Of a stretch of 64,000 nucleotides of DNA, positions 9,796 to 21,702 are shown piece by piece. Under the pieces are notes generated by a model. It ran no database searches. It was not told the DNA's origin and saw nothing but the letters and a program-made list of their open reading frames with translations. Position numbers and translations under genes: made by a program. Positions within the stretch are counted from its first letter, which is position 1. Each line of letters begins with the position of its first letter. This DNA is from Sesamum alatum (lineage: Eukaryota > Streptophyta > Magnoliopsida > Lamiales > Pedaliaceae): the NCBI GenBank assembly GCA_034509735.1, contig JACGWO010000010.1:15823193-15887192 (forward strand), given 5' to 3'.

Positions 9796-12001
9796 TGAAG
9801 GACAAGTGGATCCGCCCGGGAGCGCGAGCGAAAGCGAGAAAATCAAAAAACATAAAATTGAATCGTATATAAGGTGAAATCCCAAGGGGTGTACCATTGG
9901 GTGCTCAACCGGGCGTTCGATGTAGGATATGTTAAAGTTAAAAGCATACTTATAACACATAGGCCATAGATGAAAAAGAAGGTTAAGATCTACTAAAGCG
10001 TAATAATCGTTACCTTGTAGATTTAACGTGTGCTTGGCTACTAGCGCTGTTCCCTTTTTCCGGAATGCTCACAAATCCAAACGTATGGATTCTTGAAAGG
10101 TGATCCACACCACACCGGAAGAAACTCATGTTCTCCTTTCTGGAAGAGAATGGGTTTAAAAAGGAATCGGTTTAAGAGAAGAACACTATGGATTAGTATT
10201 CTCTTAAACCTACTTTGTTCTTCTTCTTGATTCAAAATCAAGTGAAGAACACAAGTGAAAAAAGGGGGAGATGGCCGTGTGAGAGAGAGAGAGGAGAGGG
10301 CCGAATTTCTTCTTCTTTTTCCTAGAAAAAGATGAATTATGATTCACTTATGCTAGGTGTTGTATATACTCATATATATACATAATTAATGTGATTATTG
10401 AAATGTGTCTAGGTTCATCTAAGGATGTCTAGATACATTCCAAACAATCACCATTAATTCTTCAATCAAGCCTACCAAATTTTATTGTATGATCAAATCA
10501 TACCAAAAGGGAAGGGCTTGATTGGAGTTGATTTGTCTCTTTCCAAAAGAGATAAGTCAACATACCACCTTGTATCAAAACATGGCTGATTTTGCTCCCT
10601 CCAAGGGAGCATTTCGGCCATGTCTAATTTGGGAAAAAGTCCAACTTCTTCCTATTCTAAAATGAGAATTATTTCTCTTCTCAAGTCAAATTTAACGGAC
10701 CGGGTTTTTATCGTAATCCAATTATGATGAACCCGACATTAAATCCAATTTAATGTCTACTTAAATTATTCCCGTTGATCTTTTAATCCAATTAAAAAGA
10801 TCCAACTTCTCAACTTTCCATATTTAATCGAAAATCCAATTTACCGATTAAACAAGGGCTCGATACAATATCGGCCCGTCCATCCAATGGACTTTCCCTT
10901 AAATAATCCAATAACTTATTTATCCTTCGAGATTGACTCCAAGTCAATCTCTCAACCTCCTCGGTGATTTGTGTGTGACCCTTTAGGTTCACCCTCAGCT
11001 AGACTTGGGCCCGTGTCCCACAAGGACCCGTTACCAGGGGTGGCCGTCTAGAAACGGTCCATGGCACTAGAGACTAGGTGAATTGGCGTGAACATTTAGG
11101 CCCCAATTCCATACGGGTACGGCCCTTCCGTCTACCATCCGCTGCCTTAGTCTAGGGTACAGAATTGGGCATCGGTTCCCATCCTTGACTAGGCATCTAT
11201 GCTTAAAACTCGAGACTACGTATGCTTCATTGCGTCGATACAGGAAACCATTCCCTGTTCGACCAACTACTGTGGCCACAGCTTTAAATAGCATGAACGT
11301 GTCTCCGAGTGCATAGGAGATACCTCTGTCACATATTGACAGGGGACGGATCCTCTTTTTGGAATCCACCGTCCTCGCTACACATTCCGACTGCACTGGA
11401 CAAGGCTTATGATGATCATCTTATAGAATGATCACCTCTCGCCAGATCCAAGATGCAGTCGTCCTGTGCACGCAACTACCATGATCCCTCAAGTCTGAGG
11501 ACTACTCCCGTACTATCGGAACCAGAGAAATCCAATCATACTGACCAAGCCTCCAAGGCTTCCATATGATGATCCCCGCGAGTTAGTCCCCCAGTCGACC
11601 AACCCATCAAGATCATGTAGGCGTCCCACGCCTGTCGCCGATGAAACACGGCACTCATCCAATGAACACGACTCTTGATGCAAGTCTCAATAGGACTCTC
11701 GATGCCCGTCTCGAGGTCCTCGACTTGGAACGTTTTCAGACCCAACTCTAAATCAGTTGGTTTCATGACCACCATCCAATGCGTGGCCCAACTGCCCGAG
11801 TTGTTAACCGTGGTCTGTAGGCTTTGTTGCGATATAAGGAAAATACCGTTTTAACGAATGTGAAATGAGCGCAACAAAGTAAGCACCAAAAGTGACGAAT
11901 ACTCATTTTATTCATCACATGATAATATTACTTTTACATCGAGTTGTATAATAGGTTACAAATCGCCAAACCTATTGGCTTTCTGGTTACCTATTCTAAC
12001 A
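9796..12001 (-). repeat. 3' LTR of copia element B
   Basis: The segment starts TGAAGGACAAG and ends TATTCTAACA on the plus strand; on the element's own strand it starts TGTTAGAATAGG. It is 2206 bp and is followed by the polypurine tract on the minus strand. It matches the start of B's right LTR at 29506 and, in reverse, the LTRs of A. B inserted directly into the pol region of element E. Confidence 0.85.
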
Positions 12002-12012
12002 ATCTCCCACTT
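12002..12012 (-). other. polypurine tract, element B
   Basis: On the minus strand AAGTGGGAGAT directly precedes the 3' LTR. The identical tract occurs in A and C. Confidence 0.75.
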
Positions 12013-12028
12013 GACCTAAAGCCAATCA

Positions 12029-13495
12029 TCCATTGACCTCAAACCCATCTTATCCAGATGCTGAGTGTGGGCAACTTGCGACACGGGCTTAGTAAGTGGA
12101 TCTGCTATGTTTTTTGCGGAGCTGACTCGGTCCATCGAACGTCACCCCTACTAACTATCTCTTTGAGCGGATGGTACCATTTGAGAATATGCTTGGATCG
12201 GTGATGAGATCTCGGTTCCTTTGCTTGCTATTGCCCCGTTGTTATCGCAGAAGATAACTACTGGCTCAGCGATGCTAGGTACTACACCCAACTCTTGGAT
12301 ATAGCTCTTCATCCAAACCGCCTCCTTAGCAACTTCCGAAGCTGCTATGTATTTAGACTCTGTGGTGGGAGTCCGCCGTGGTAGCCTGCTTGGAACTCTT
12401 CCAAGCAACCACGCCACCATTAAGTCTGAACACATAACCAGACTGAGACTTGGCATCATCGTCATCCGACTGGAAGCTAGCGTCGCTATAGCCTTCCAGT
12501 ATCAACTCTCCACTGCCGTAGATCAAGAACATGTCCTTAGTCCTTTTCAGGCACTTTAGGATGGTCTTGACTACACTCCAGTGTGCCTCCCTGGCACACG
12601 AATGATATCGACTAGTTACGCTCAAAGCGAAAGCCACATCAGGTCTAATGCACTGAACAACATACTGTATACTGCCTATGGCTGAACCATAGGGGATGTC
12701 CAACATCCGTTTAAGCTCCTCATCAGTCTTGGGAGACTGCTTCTTGGACAACTTAATTCCATGCCTCATAGGAAGGAATCCTCGTTTTGAGTTCTCCATA
12801 TGGAATCTCTTCAAGACTTTCTCAATATATGAGGACTGGGTCATTCCTAACATCCTTCTAGATCTATCCCTGTAGATCTTGATGCCAATGATGTAGGATG
12901 CCTCGTCCATATCCTTCATGGAGAATTGTGCTGACAACCAAGCTTTAGTGGTACCCAACATCTTAGCATCATTCCCAATGAGAAAGATGTCATCCACATA
13001 AAGCACCAGAAACGCAACTGAGCTCCCACTGATCTTCTTGTATACACAAGGATCGGAATCGTTCTTGATGAAATCATATCCCCGTATGACTTCATCAAAA
13101 CGTATGTTCCAGCTTTGGGAAGCTTGTTTGAGGCCATAGATGGACCTTTGGAGACGGCAGACCTTCTTCTCTTCTCCAACAGTTGTGAAAACCTTCCGGC
13201 TGATCCATATAGATCTCTTCTTCTAAGAAACCGTTGAGCAAGGTTGTTTTCACGTCCATCTGCCATATCTCATAGTCATACCATGCTGCTATGGGAAGCA
13301 GTATCCGAATGGACTTAGCCATTGCTACAGGCGAGTAGGTTTCCTCAAAATCGACCCCGGGTCGCTGAGTGTAACCTTTCGTCACAAGCCTGGCCTTGAA
13401 GGTTGTAACCTCCCCGTCAGCTCCAAGCTTATGTTTGTAGACCCATTTACACCCCACGGGTTTTACCCCTTTGGGTGGGTCCACTAGGGTCCAAA
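12029..13495 (-). pseudogene. copia reverse transcriptase/RNase H, element B
   Basis: Minus-strand frames give, in order, the RT fingers (VGCKWVYKHKLGADGEV, FKARLVTKGY, WQMDVKTTLLNG), the catalytic YVDD box (LYVDDIFLIGND) and RNase H (ESKYIAASEVAKEAVW, VVIFCDNNGAIA). The pieces lie in different frames (13095-13484, 12353-13006, 12151-12465), so at least two frameshifts break the protein. The order after integrase is that of Ty1/copia. It is strongly similar to the corresponding parts of A and C. It acts in reverse transcription inside virus-like particles when intact; here it cannot be translated whole. Confidence 0.9.
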
Positions 13496-15012
13496 CCTGA
13501 TTTTGTACCCATTGAGTCCATCTCGGATTTCATGGTCTCAAGCCACTTATCCGAATCGATGTCCAACATCGCTTCTCCGTACGTCTTTGGATCATTATCC
13601 AACTGACCGGTCGGGCCCAGAAATCCATACCTATCAGGTGCATGGGATACTCTGGTCGACCTACAGAGGACTAGAAATTATCAGTGGGAACTATTGGCTT
13701 AGATGTCACTACCGCCTCATGGGGTACCTCACTTGATTCCTCAAGGAGTATCTCATCGCGTTGACTATCCGATGGAAACCCTTTTCCAAGAACACTGTAT
13801 TTGCGAGATAAAACCTTTTGCTCGGAGGGATATAGAAATAATACCCCGCAGTTTCTTTCGGATAGCCAATGAACCTGCATAAACTAGACCTCGAGTCCAG
13901 TTTATCTCCCACTAATCTCTTGACATATGCGGGGCAACCCCACACTTTCAAGAATTTGCAGGAGGTAGGCTTGCCATGCCATATCTCATATGGCTTCTGG
14001 GATATCTTCTTAGATGGCGCCAAGTTCAAAACTTTGGCCGCTGTCTCAAGAGCGTATCCCCAGAAGGAAAGAGGGAGTTCGGTAAAACTCATAATGGATC
14101 GGACCATGTCCAACAAGATCCGATTCCTCCTTTCAAACACACCATTAAGCTGTGGTGTTCCAGGAGGGGTCCACTGAGAGAGAATCCCATTCTCTTTTAG
14201 ATAATTAGTAAACTCACCACTCAAATACTCTCCACCTCGGTCCGGCCGAAGGACTTTGATCTTTCGACCAGTTTGGTTCTCTACTTCAAGTTTGTATTCC
14301 TTAAACCTTCCAAAGGCTTCAGACTTGTACCTCTTCAGGTAAACATAACCATACCATGAGTGATCATCGGTAAATGTTATGAAGTACGAGTACCCACCTC
14401 TAGCCTGAGTATTTAGTGGGCCACAGACATCCGTATGGATCAAATCCAATAGACCACTAGCTAGCGTGCTTTGTCCAACAAAGGGTTTCTTGGTCATCTC
14501 TCCCTTCAGACAAGATTCGCAGATCGGTAGGTTGTCCAAATCGTCTATTTCTAGACTCTTTGAGTCCACCAACCTTCTTATCCTATCTTTAGAGATATGA
14601 CCTAACCTTGCATGCCATATCTGTGCATTATTATGATCATCATATTTTTGTTTGTGTTCTGCAGTCATAATCCAATTAGACTGTTGAAGTATGTACAGAC
14701 CGTTGATCAATGTACCAAGCAGATGAGAAATACCATCTTTAATAATGAAAAAGCCGTTTTTATTGATGGTAAATTCAAATCCCTCCTTATCAAGGACCGG
14801 GATGGAACAATGTTCTTAATCATGCTAGGTACATAGAAACAGTCGTCTAGTACAATCCTAATATAACTATTAATGGCTAACTACATTGACCCTACGGCTT
14901 CCGCAGCAACGGCCTTGCCATCGCCTAGCCTCAGGATCATCTCATCCTTGGTTAGCCTTCTGCTTCTTTGCAGTGCCTGCAAATCATTGCAGATGTGAGC
15001 ACCACACCCGAT
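13496..15012 (-). pseudogene. copia integrase and protease end, element B (interrupted by A)
   Basis: The frame at 13709-14710 encodes the integrase: HHCC zinc finger (HARLGHISKDR..., CESCLKGEM), then the catalytic core with D (HTDVCGPL), D (shown as PDRGGEYL) and E (NGVFERRNR). Upstream on the minus strand (14880-15012) comes the end of protease (GCGAHICNDLQ). Element A has inserted exactly in the protease codons at 15012, and coding resumes at 26804. The connection from integrase to RT (13496-13708) has frame changes. Confidence 0.88.
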
Positions 15013-17241
15013 TGTTGGAATAGGTGACCAGAAAGCCAATAGGTTTGGCAATTTGTAACCTATCCGACAACTTGATGTGAATGTAATATTATTATGTGAT
15101 GAATAAGATGAGTGTTCGTCACCAAATGGTACCTTCTTTGTTGCGCTCATCTCACATTTGTTAAACCGGTGTTTAACTTATATTGCAACAAAGCCCACAG
15201 ACCAAGGATAACAACTCGTGCAGTTGGGCCACGCATTGGATGATGGTCATGAAACCAACTGATTAAGAGTTGGGTCTGAAACGTTCCAAGTCGAGGACCT
15301 CGAGACAGGGCATCCAGAGTCCTATTGAGACTTGCGTCAAGAGTCGTGTTCATTAGATGAGTGCCGTGTTTCATCGGCGACAGGCGTGGGACGCCTACAC
15401 GATCTTGATGGGTTGGTCGACTGGGGTCGAGCCGACTGGACTGACTCGCGGGGATCATCATATGGAAGCCTTGGAGGCTTGGTCGGTATGATTGGTTTTC
15501 CCCGGTTCCGATAGTACGGGAGTAATCCTCAGACTTGAGGAATCATGGCAGTCGCGTGCACAGGACGGCTGTATCTTGGATCTGGCGAGAGGTAATCATC
15601 CTGTAAGACGATTATCATAAGCCTTGTCCAGTGCAGTCGGAATGTGTAGCGAGGACGGTGGATTCCAAGAAGAGGATCCGTCCCCTGTCAGTATGTGACA
15701 GAGGTATCTCCTATGCACTCGGAGACACGTTCATGCTGTTTGAAGCTGTGGCCACAGTGGTTGGTCGAACAGGGAATGGTTTCCTGTGTCGACACAATGA
15801 AGCATACGTGGTCTTGAGTATTAAGCATAGATGCCTAGTCAAGGATGGGAACCGACGCCTAATTCCATACCCTAGACTAAGGCCGGGAGACGATAGACGG
15901 AAGGATCGTACCCGTACGGAATCGGCGCCTAAATGTTCACGCCAATTCACCTAGTCTCTAGTGCCATGGACCGTTGCTAGACGGCCACCCATGGTAACGG
16001 GCCCTTGTGGGACACGGGCCCAAGTCTAGCTGAGGGTGAACCTAAAGGGTCACACACAAATCACCGAGGAGGTTGAGAGATCGACTTGGAGTCAATCTCG
16101 AAGGATAAAATAAGTAATTGGATTACTTAAGGGAAAGTCCATTGGATGGACCGGCCGATATTGTATCGGGCTTTCATTTAATCGGTAAATTGGATTTTCG
16201 ATTAAATATGAAAAGTTGAGATGTTGAGACGTTGGATCTTTCAATTGGATTAAAAGATCAACGGGAATAATTTAAGTGGACATTAAATTGGATTTAATAT
16301 TGGGTTCGTCGTAATTGGATTACGATAAAACCCGGTCCGTTAAATTATACCCGAGAGGAGAAATAATTCCTAATTTGGAATAGGAAAAAGTTGGACTTCT
16401 TCCCTTAATTAAACATGGCCGACATGCTCCCTTGGAGGAAGCAAAATCTGCCATGTTGCATGCTAGGTGGTATGTTGACTTGTCTCTTTTGGAAAGAGAC
16501 AAATCAACTCCAATCAAGCTCTTCCCTTTTGGTATGATTTGATCATACCATAAATTTTGGTAGGCTTGATTGAAGAATTGATGGTGATTGATTGGAATGA
16601 ATCTAGACATCCTTGGATGAACCTAGACACATTCCAATAATCACATTAATTATGTATATATATTAGAATATACAACACCTAGCATAAGTGATTCATTATT
16701 CATCTTTTTCTAGGAAAAAGAGAAGACAAAAATTCTCTCCTCTCTCTCAAAATTTCGTGCTCCCTCCCTCTCTTACACTTGTGTTCTTTACTTGATTTTG
16801 AATCAAGAAGAAGAACAAAGTAAGTTTAAGAGAATACTAATTCATAGCGTTCTTCTCTTAAACCGATTCCTTCCTAAACTCGTTTTTTTCTAGCAAGAAG
16901 AACGTGTGTTTCTTCCGGTGTGGTGTGGATCACCTTTGGAGAATCCATACGTTTGGATTTCGTGAGCATTCCGGAGAAGATACAACGCTAGTAGCCGGGA
17001 GCATACGCTAAACAATCAAAGGTAACGGTTTATTACGCTTTGATTGATTTCATTTGTATATCTATGCCCTATGTGTTTAAATATATGTTTTAATATTTAC
17101 ACATCCTACATCGAACGCCCGGTTGAGCACCCAAGGGTACACCCCTTGGGATTCACGTATTTTGAATTTTATTTAAATTTATGCAATTTCTCGCCTTTCT
17201 CGCTTCCGCTCGCGCTCCCGGACGGATCCGCTTGTCCTTCA
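15013..17241 (+). repeat. 5' LTR of element A
   Basis: 2229 bp, TG...CA, ending TTGTCCTTCA immediately before the PBS. It contains the U3 core shared by all LTRs of this group (about 15946-16040), a perfect 10-bp hairpin TTGTCTCTTT/AAAGAGACAA near 16480-16503, and a possible TATA at 16655-16662. Confidence 0.95.
16655..16662 (+). promoter_or_regulatory. possible TATA box, 5' LTR of A
   Basis: TATATATA about 580 nt before the LTR end. It is conserved in the other LTR copies of this family, but the transcription start cannot be verified from sequence. Confidence 0.35.
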
Positions 17242-17243
17242 AG

Positions 17244-17256
17244 TGGTATCAGAGCC
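17244..17256 (+). other. primer binding site (tRNA-iMet), element A
   Basis: TGGTATCAGAGCC lies 2 nt after the LTR end. The extended match GAGCCCGGTTCG is shared with B and C. Confidence 0.9.
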
Positions 17257-17504
17257 CGGTTCGATGTAAGGGGCATAGATCTATGTGTTTGGCATGATCT
17301 ACTTGCTTTTAAATGGCTTTATTGGCATGTTAGATTACATAAATATATGAATAATATGATGATTCAATTGTTTGGATTTAATGGACTTTTGGCATGCTTA
17401 ATTTTGTTAGATTGGATCTAAAATTGCATGCTTATTTTCAGAATAATATTAATGTTATTGTGCTGAAATAGTTTTGAAAAACACAAAAAAAAAAAAAAAT
17501 TGGT

Positions 17505-17625
17505 CGGGCCGGCAGTGGCCGCGCGCGCGCAGGGCGCGCAGGCTTGCTGCCTGCACGCGCGGGCGCGCTGCCCTGTGCGCGCGGCCGGCCAGCCAGCACA
17601 ACGGCTGGGCCGTTTTGTGCCGTTT
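17505..17625 (+). other. GC-rich hairpin tract in the leader of A
   Basis: An abrupt GC-rich island lies in an AT-rich leader. GGCCGCGCGCGCGCAGGGC (17517-17535) is nearly complementary to GCCCTGTGCGCGCGGCC (17570-17586), with an inner stem GCAGGC/GCCTGC (17538-17543, 17549-17554). A second small stem CCAGCC/GGCTGG follows at about 17590-17606. B and C have a GC island at the same place in their leaders. Confidence 0.6.
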
Positions 17626-18452
17626 TTCGACTTTTTTCGAAAAATTTAATTTTCTGTATTTTCTGCACAATATTATGAAAATATATTAATTTTGCATTTT
17701 TTGGTTTTGGAATAATTGGATTATTCCTTGGATTAATTTTGCTTAATTAATTTGGGATTAATACATGCATTGGATGCATTGTGTAAAATGTCCATTAAAT
17801 TTAAAATTTGAATTTTGCATATTATTTATATGTTTATGCTTTTATGATGTTGGACATCACTTGGATGAATGAATGTTTATTTATTTTCTGTTGGGTGGGG
17901 CCTGCGTGCCTCTTGTTTTTTGGGACTATCATCTCCCGTATTTTTCAGCCTCATGATGTTAAGGCTTGTTTTTTTTATTACCGATGTATTACTTTCAGTT
18001 GTAATGAGAGTAGATAGGATTGGTGAGGTTTCAATTTTAACAAGCAATTGGAGTCGGAGACCCCAAGGAGGAGCATCAAGGCGTGAAACAAGAGCACTAC
18101 AAGGCCCATTGGAATGACACTGGGTTTATTATTTATTGTAATAATTTTAGGACCACCCTAGACAGACCATAGACTCACTGCGGGCTCAGTGGGTCGCATA
18201 GGTTGGGCTTGTGATCATCCTAACAGGGGGTATGCTATATTTTCTGCATGCGGCGTATTTATTTATCGCTTTAAATATTGGATATTTATGCATGCTAAAA
18301 CACCATAATGTGATGAGGTCTCGGTCACACTTAAACTGTCATTTGGTTGGACCAAATTAAATATTAGGCCCAGAACGGACTTGGATCAAAATGGTATTTT
18401 GGTCTGTCCGAGCCTTCCATCCACAACAATGTGGTGAGGAAGCTACCATTAC

Positions 18453-18486
18453 CCAAGTGTGGTCTCACGAGTCGTGGCACACTTGG
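18453..18486 (+). ncRNA. leader stem-loop with self-complementary loop, element A
   Basis: CCAAGTGTG (18453-18461) pairs perfectly with CACACTTGG (18478-18486) around the 16-nt loop GTCTCACGAGTCGTGG, whose core CACGAGTCGTG is palindromic. It lies ~444 nt before the gag start. Equivalent stem-loops occur in B (28160-28192) and C (36178-36211). The stem of C has a different sequence but the same pairing, which supports a selected RNA structure. Dimerisation or packaging is an inference. Confidence 0.6.
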
Positions 18487-18929
18487 AATAGGGGAAAGCT
18501 GCACTATTGTTGTGAACAAAAAGACTGCGCTCGCTGTTTCCCTGTCTCACGAGTCGTGGGGGGCGACAGTTTGAGGCATGATTTGGTTGATGGGTCGAGC
18601 CCAAACACTGAGTAACATGGTTCGCTTGGAGTCCTCGGGACCATGTGAATGGGTGAGGCAAAAAATCTTGGGAATCTCATTGGATGAGAATGATATTGGA
18701 TATCTCCCACAAGGTCTTCTTCATGTGAATCGTAAAAGCGGGGCATGGAGATTACGCTTGTGGATCCCAAGCCCACTAGGAAATGATTTCCCGAAACTCC
18801 GCTTGAGAGTGGCGGACTTTCGTATAAATAGTGGGAGGGTTAAAGACTAAAAGACCAAGTCTTCAACTTGAACAATAATATTACCATCATCTGCTAATTT
18901 CTGCTTTATATTTTTTTAATAATGTAGAT

Positions 18930-19645
18930 ATGTCTGAGAACCCGTTAACCATGATTCTTGAGACTAACAAATTCAACGGAACGAACTACTCGGACTGGCT
19001 GAGAAACCTGAGGATTGTCCTCGGTTTCGAGAAACCAAGGCTACGTCTTAGACGAGCCGCCACCAAGCGACTTACCGGAGGGGTCCACGCCTGAAGAACG
19101 TTTGACGTTCGAGAAATGGCATGAGGACAACCGGAAAGTACGCAGTATTACTGGCTTCAATGTCTAACGACATCCAGAAGCAGTATGAGAGGCTGGACAA
19201 TGTCTCTGCCATAATGCTCCGCATGAACGAGGTTTATGCGGTTCCGGATAGGCATATTAGATATGCAGCCACAAAAGCATTCTTGGGCACCAAGCTCGCT
19301 GAAGGAGCGTCTGTACAGAGTCATGGGGTCAAGATGGTGTCCCTAGTGGAGAAACTTGAGGACCTTAAAGCTGGGCTTAACAATGACACGTACATTGACG
19401 TGATCCTCCAGTCGCTTCCTCCATCCTATGACCCGTTTGTTGTAAACTATAACATGAACGGACTTGAGAAGTCTATTCATGAGTTGATCAACATGCTGGT
19501 CCAATACGAGGCAACGACCCACAAGTCGGTGCCGACGGTATTGATAGGAGAGGCTTCAACCTCCAAAGCGAATGGCAAGAGGGCCGGACGCTGGAAGAGG
19601 AAGAAGGGCAAAGGGAAGACGGTTGTGGCCCCTGCTCACGCTCCG
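18930..19645 (+). pseudogene. copia gag (5' part), element A
   Basis: The start ATG at 18930 opens MSENPLTMILETNKFNG, the same start as in B and C (MSKNPLSTILETNKFNG). The gag region follows (YSDWLRNLRI, then EKLEDLKAGLNNDTYIDVIL and the Lys/Arg-rich stretch). Frame is broken by an extra A near 19033 and by another indel near 19145; the longest remaining frame starts at 19121. A solo LTR of another family interrupts the Lys-rich region at 19645, with coding sequence resuming at 21703. Normal role: capsid of the virus-like particle. Confidence 0.88.
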
Positions 19646-21697
19646 TGTAGCACCCTCCAACGGCACTACGACTATATCTTCCCTAAATATCACACTTAAT
19701 GTAAACCCTAATTATATGTATAATTAGGCACATAATGTAGTCCCTGTTGAGTATATATATACACATAGTCTCATCATCAGAACAAGAATATTTAATATCT
19801 CATCCGCAAGATCATATATACATATATTAAGTACGATAAAAATGGGACTATTATAATTAGTTCACATACTATTCTCGCTTTTAATTCAAAATGAGACTTC
19901 TATTTCTATTTACAAGGAGGAGAAAACTGCATACTGGCCCGACCTGACTGCGATGCAAAATGTGGACCTAGCTGTCGTGAGTAGGCACAGCAAAATCTAC
20001 ACCTGAAATTATTAGCAGAGGGATGAGCCTGCAACTCAATAAGTAAATAACTGGTACCACTATACACGCACCTCAATTATATCAACAAGATAAGAACAAG
20101 CAATGTATATAAAATATAATCAATTTAATCAAGCACATTTCATTTCTTTACTCCACGTAGTCATCCATAACACGACAACCAATCAAACTTGTCTTTTCCT
20201 AGTTGGCTTACCAGAAATGTGATATAGTGTTTTTCTCCACCAACTCAACCTCACTATTCATTCATATATATACATGAATCCCCTTGGCATGCCACACATG
20301 CTTATCAATCTCATTTCGCATCAAAGCTCTTTCATTTCGCATCATAGCTCTTTTTATTTTGCATCATAGCTCTTTTCACATCGCATCATAGCTCTTTCAT
20401 ATCGCATCATAGCTCTTTTTCATTTCATTTTGCCACATAGGCTATTCAACAACTTCAAGGGGTATTCATATTATAATTACATTTAATTTCCATTACTCCC
20501 TCGATTCCACATATCACCGTTCTTGTAAGCCAACTAGCCACATAAAACCACATAGCAGCATATTTCACGACATAGTCATCCAAAGTAATCATTAACCGCT
20601 CGTACAATTCAAAATATATTAGTCAAGCACGACTCATAGGCTCACATAAAAGTAATATCACCAAGAAATGAAACATATATAGATAATACTAATTATTTAC
20701 GTACACACTAATAGAAATGAAGAACATATATATAAGTAGCACAAATTATTTACTTACCTCAATCTTATACAGATTTAATTAGCTGATATGAAGTCGTACG
20801 ATCACCTACTTTATCCCCGTGTCCTATCATAAGGTACAATACGTATAATTAATATTTAGAATGTCAATTCCTAAATAAAATATTAAATAGTATTTATATA
20901 TATATATATATATATATTTCACCAATCTCTCAATATTTCATTAAACCATTCATCCTATTATAATTACCATTCATAATAACAATTCTTGGATTATATTTAT
21001 CTCAAAATATACTTATCTTTACTAAATATAACATTTTCAAATATATTCTATAATATTTCTCAAATAAAATTTTCAACCCGATTAAACTAAGCCAATCAAT
21101 TGTAAAAATTATTAAATCTAGTAAATTAAGCAGTTTAAGCTATTAATTATAACACCCCTAATTTAATTGAGACATTTAACCAGACACTAATTATAAATAC
21201 TCAAATTCATAAAATTCTCCGGTTAAACACTAAATCGAGGAGTATAAATAACATTTAATAAATGCACTTATTAAATAATATAATTATATAAATTAAAACT
21301 AATTAAAAATATAATTATTTCTTACCTCAATTTGCGCCGATTTCGTTTCTGTGTGTCTGTGTTTAGTGTATGTGTTTTAAAGTGTGTGTGTGTGTGTTTA
21401 ATGTATATTATAAAATGTAAACTGATGGGTGTTGATGCACCCATCTTTATCCAATCTCTTTTTTTTTTTTATTTTTTTTTATATTTTAATAAACTTTTTC
21501 AAAATACCCATTACGTCCTTTCTAATTTCTTAATTAATATAATTTGTTCCCAAATATTATATAAAGCTCCAATTCACTCCGTTCAAGTTTTAATATGATC
21601 ACAATTTAATCTATAATATATCTACTAATTAACTAAATTTTCTTAATTAATTACGAATTAACCCCATAATTATGTATAAAAATTTGTGGGCGTCACA
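19646..21697. mobile_element. solo LTR of another family in gag of A (TSD CTCCG/CTCTG)
   Basis: A 2052-bp segment starts TGTAGCACCC and ends GGGCGTCACA. It is flanked by CTCCG and CTCTG, a 5-bp duplication with one mismatch, and the flanks join to restore the gag sequence seen uninterrupted in B. There is no PBS, coding sequence or second LTR. Read in reverse it starts TGTGACGCCC, a form seen in plant gypsy LTRs, so gypsy origin is likely but unproven. It is AT-rich with several TA runs and repeated 'CATCATAGCTCTTT' units at 20330-20420. Confidence 0.85.
20325..20420 (+). repeat. short tandem repeat, 'TTTCGCATCATAGCTC' type
   Basis: Five consecutive variants of a ~22-bp unit containing CGCATCA(T/A)AGCTCTTT lie inside the nested solo LTR. 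Confidence 0.7.
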
Positions 21698-21702
21698 CTC
21701 TG

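Noticed and set aside
11067..11396. ~107-109-codon frames in the LTRs of A and B (also 15631-15954 and 25194-25517)
   Set aside because: They recur because the LTR recurs. They lie in U3, lack known domains, and the equivalent region in C and D LTRs does not keep them.
16320..16610. ~96-codon frame repeated in both LTRs of A (also 25884-26174)
   Set aside because: Shadow frame over the U3 hairpin region; not conserved in the related B and D LTRs.
17455..17689. Ala/Arg-rich frames over the GC island of A, and similar ones at 29049-29331 in B
   Set aside because: Compositional effect of GCGC repeats; frames are not conserved between A, B and C.
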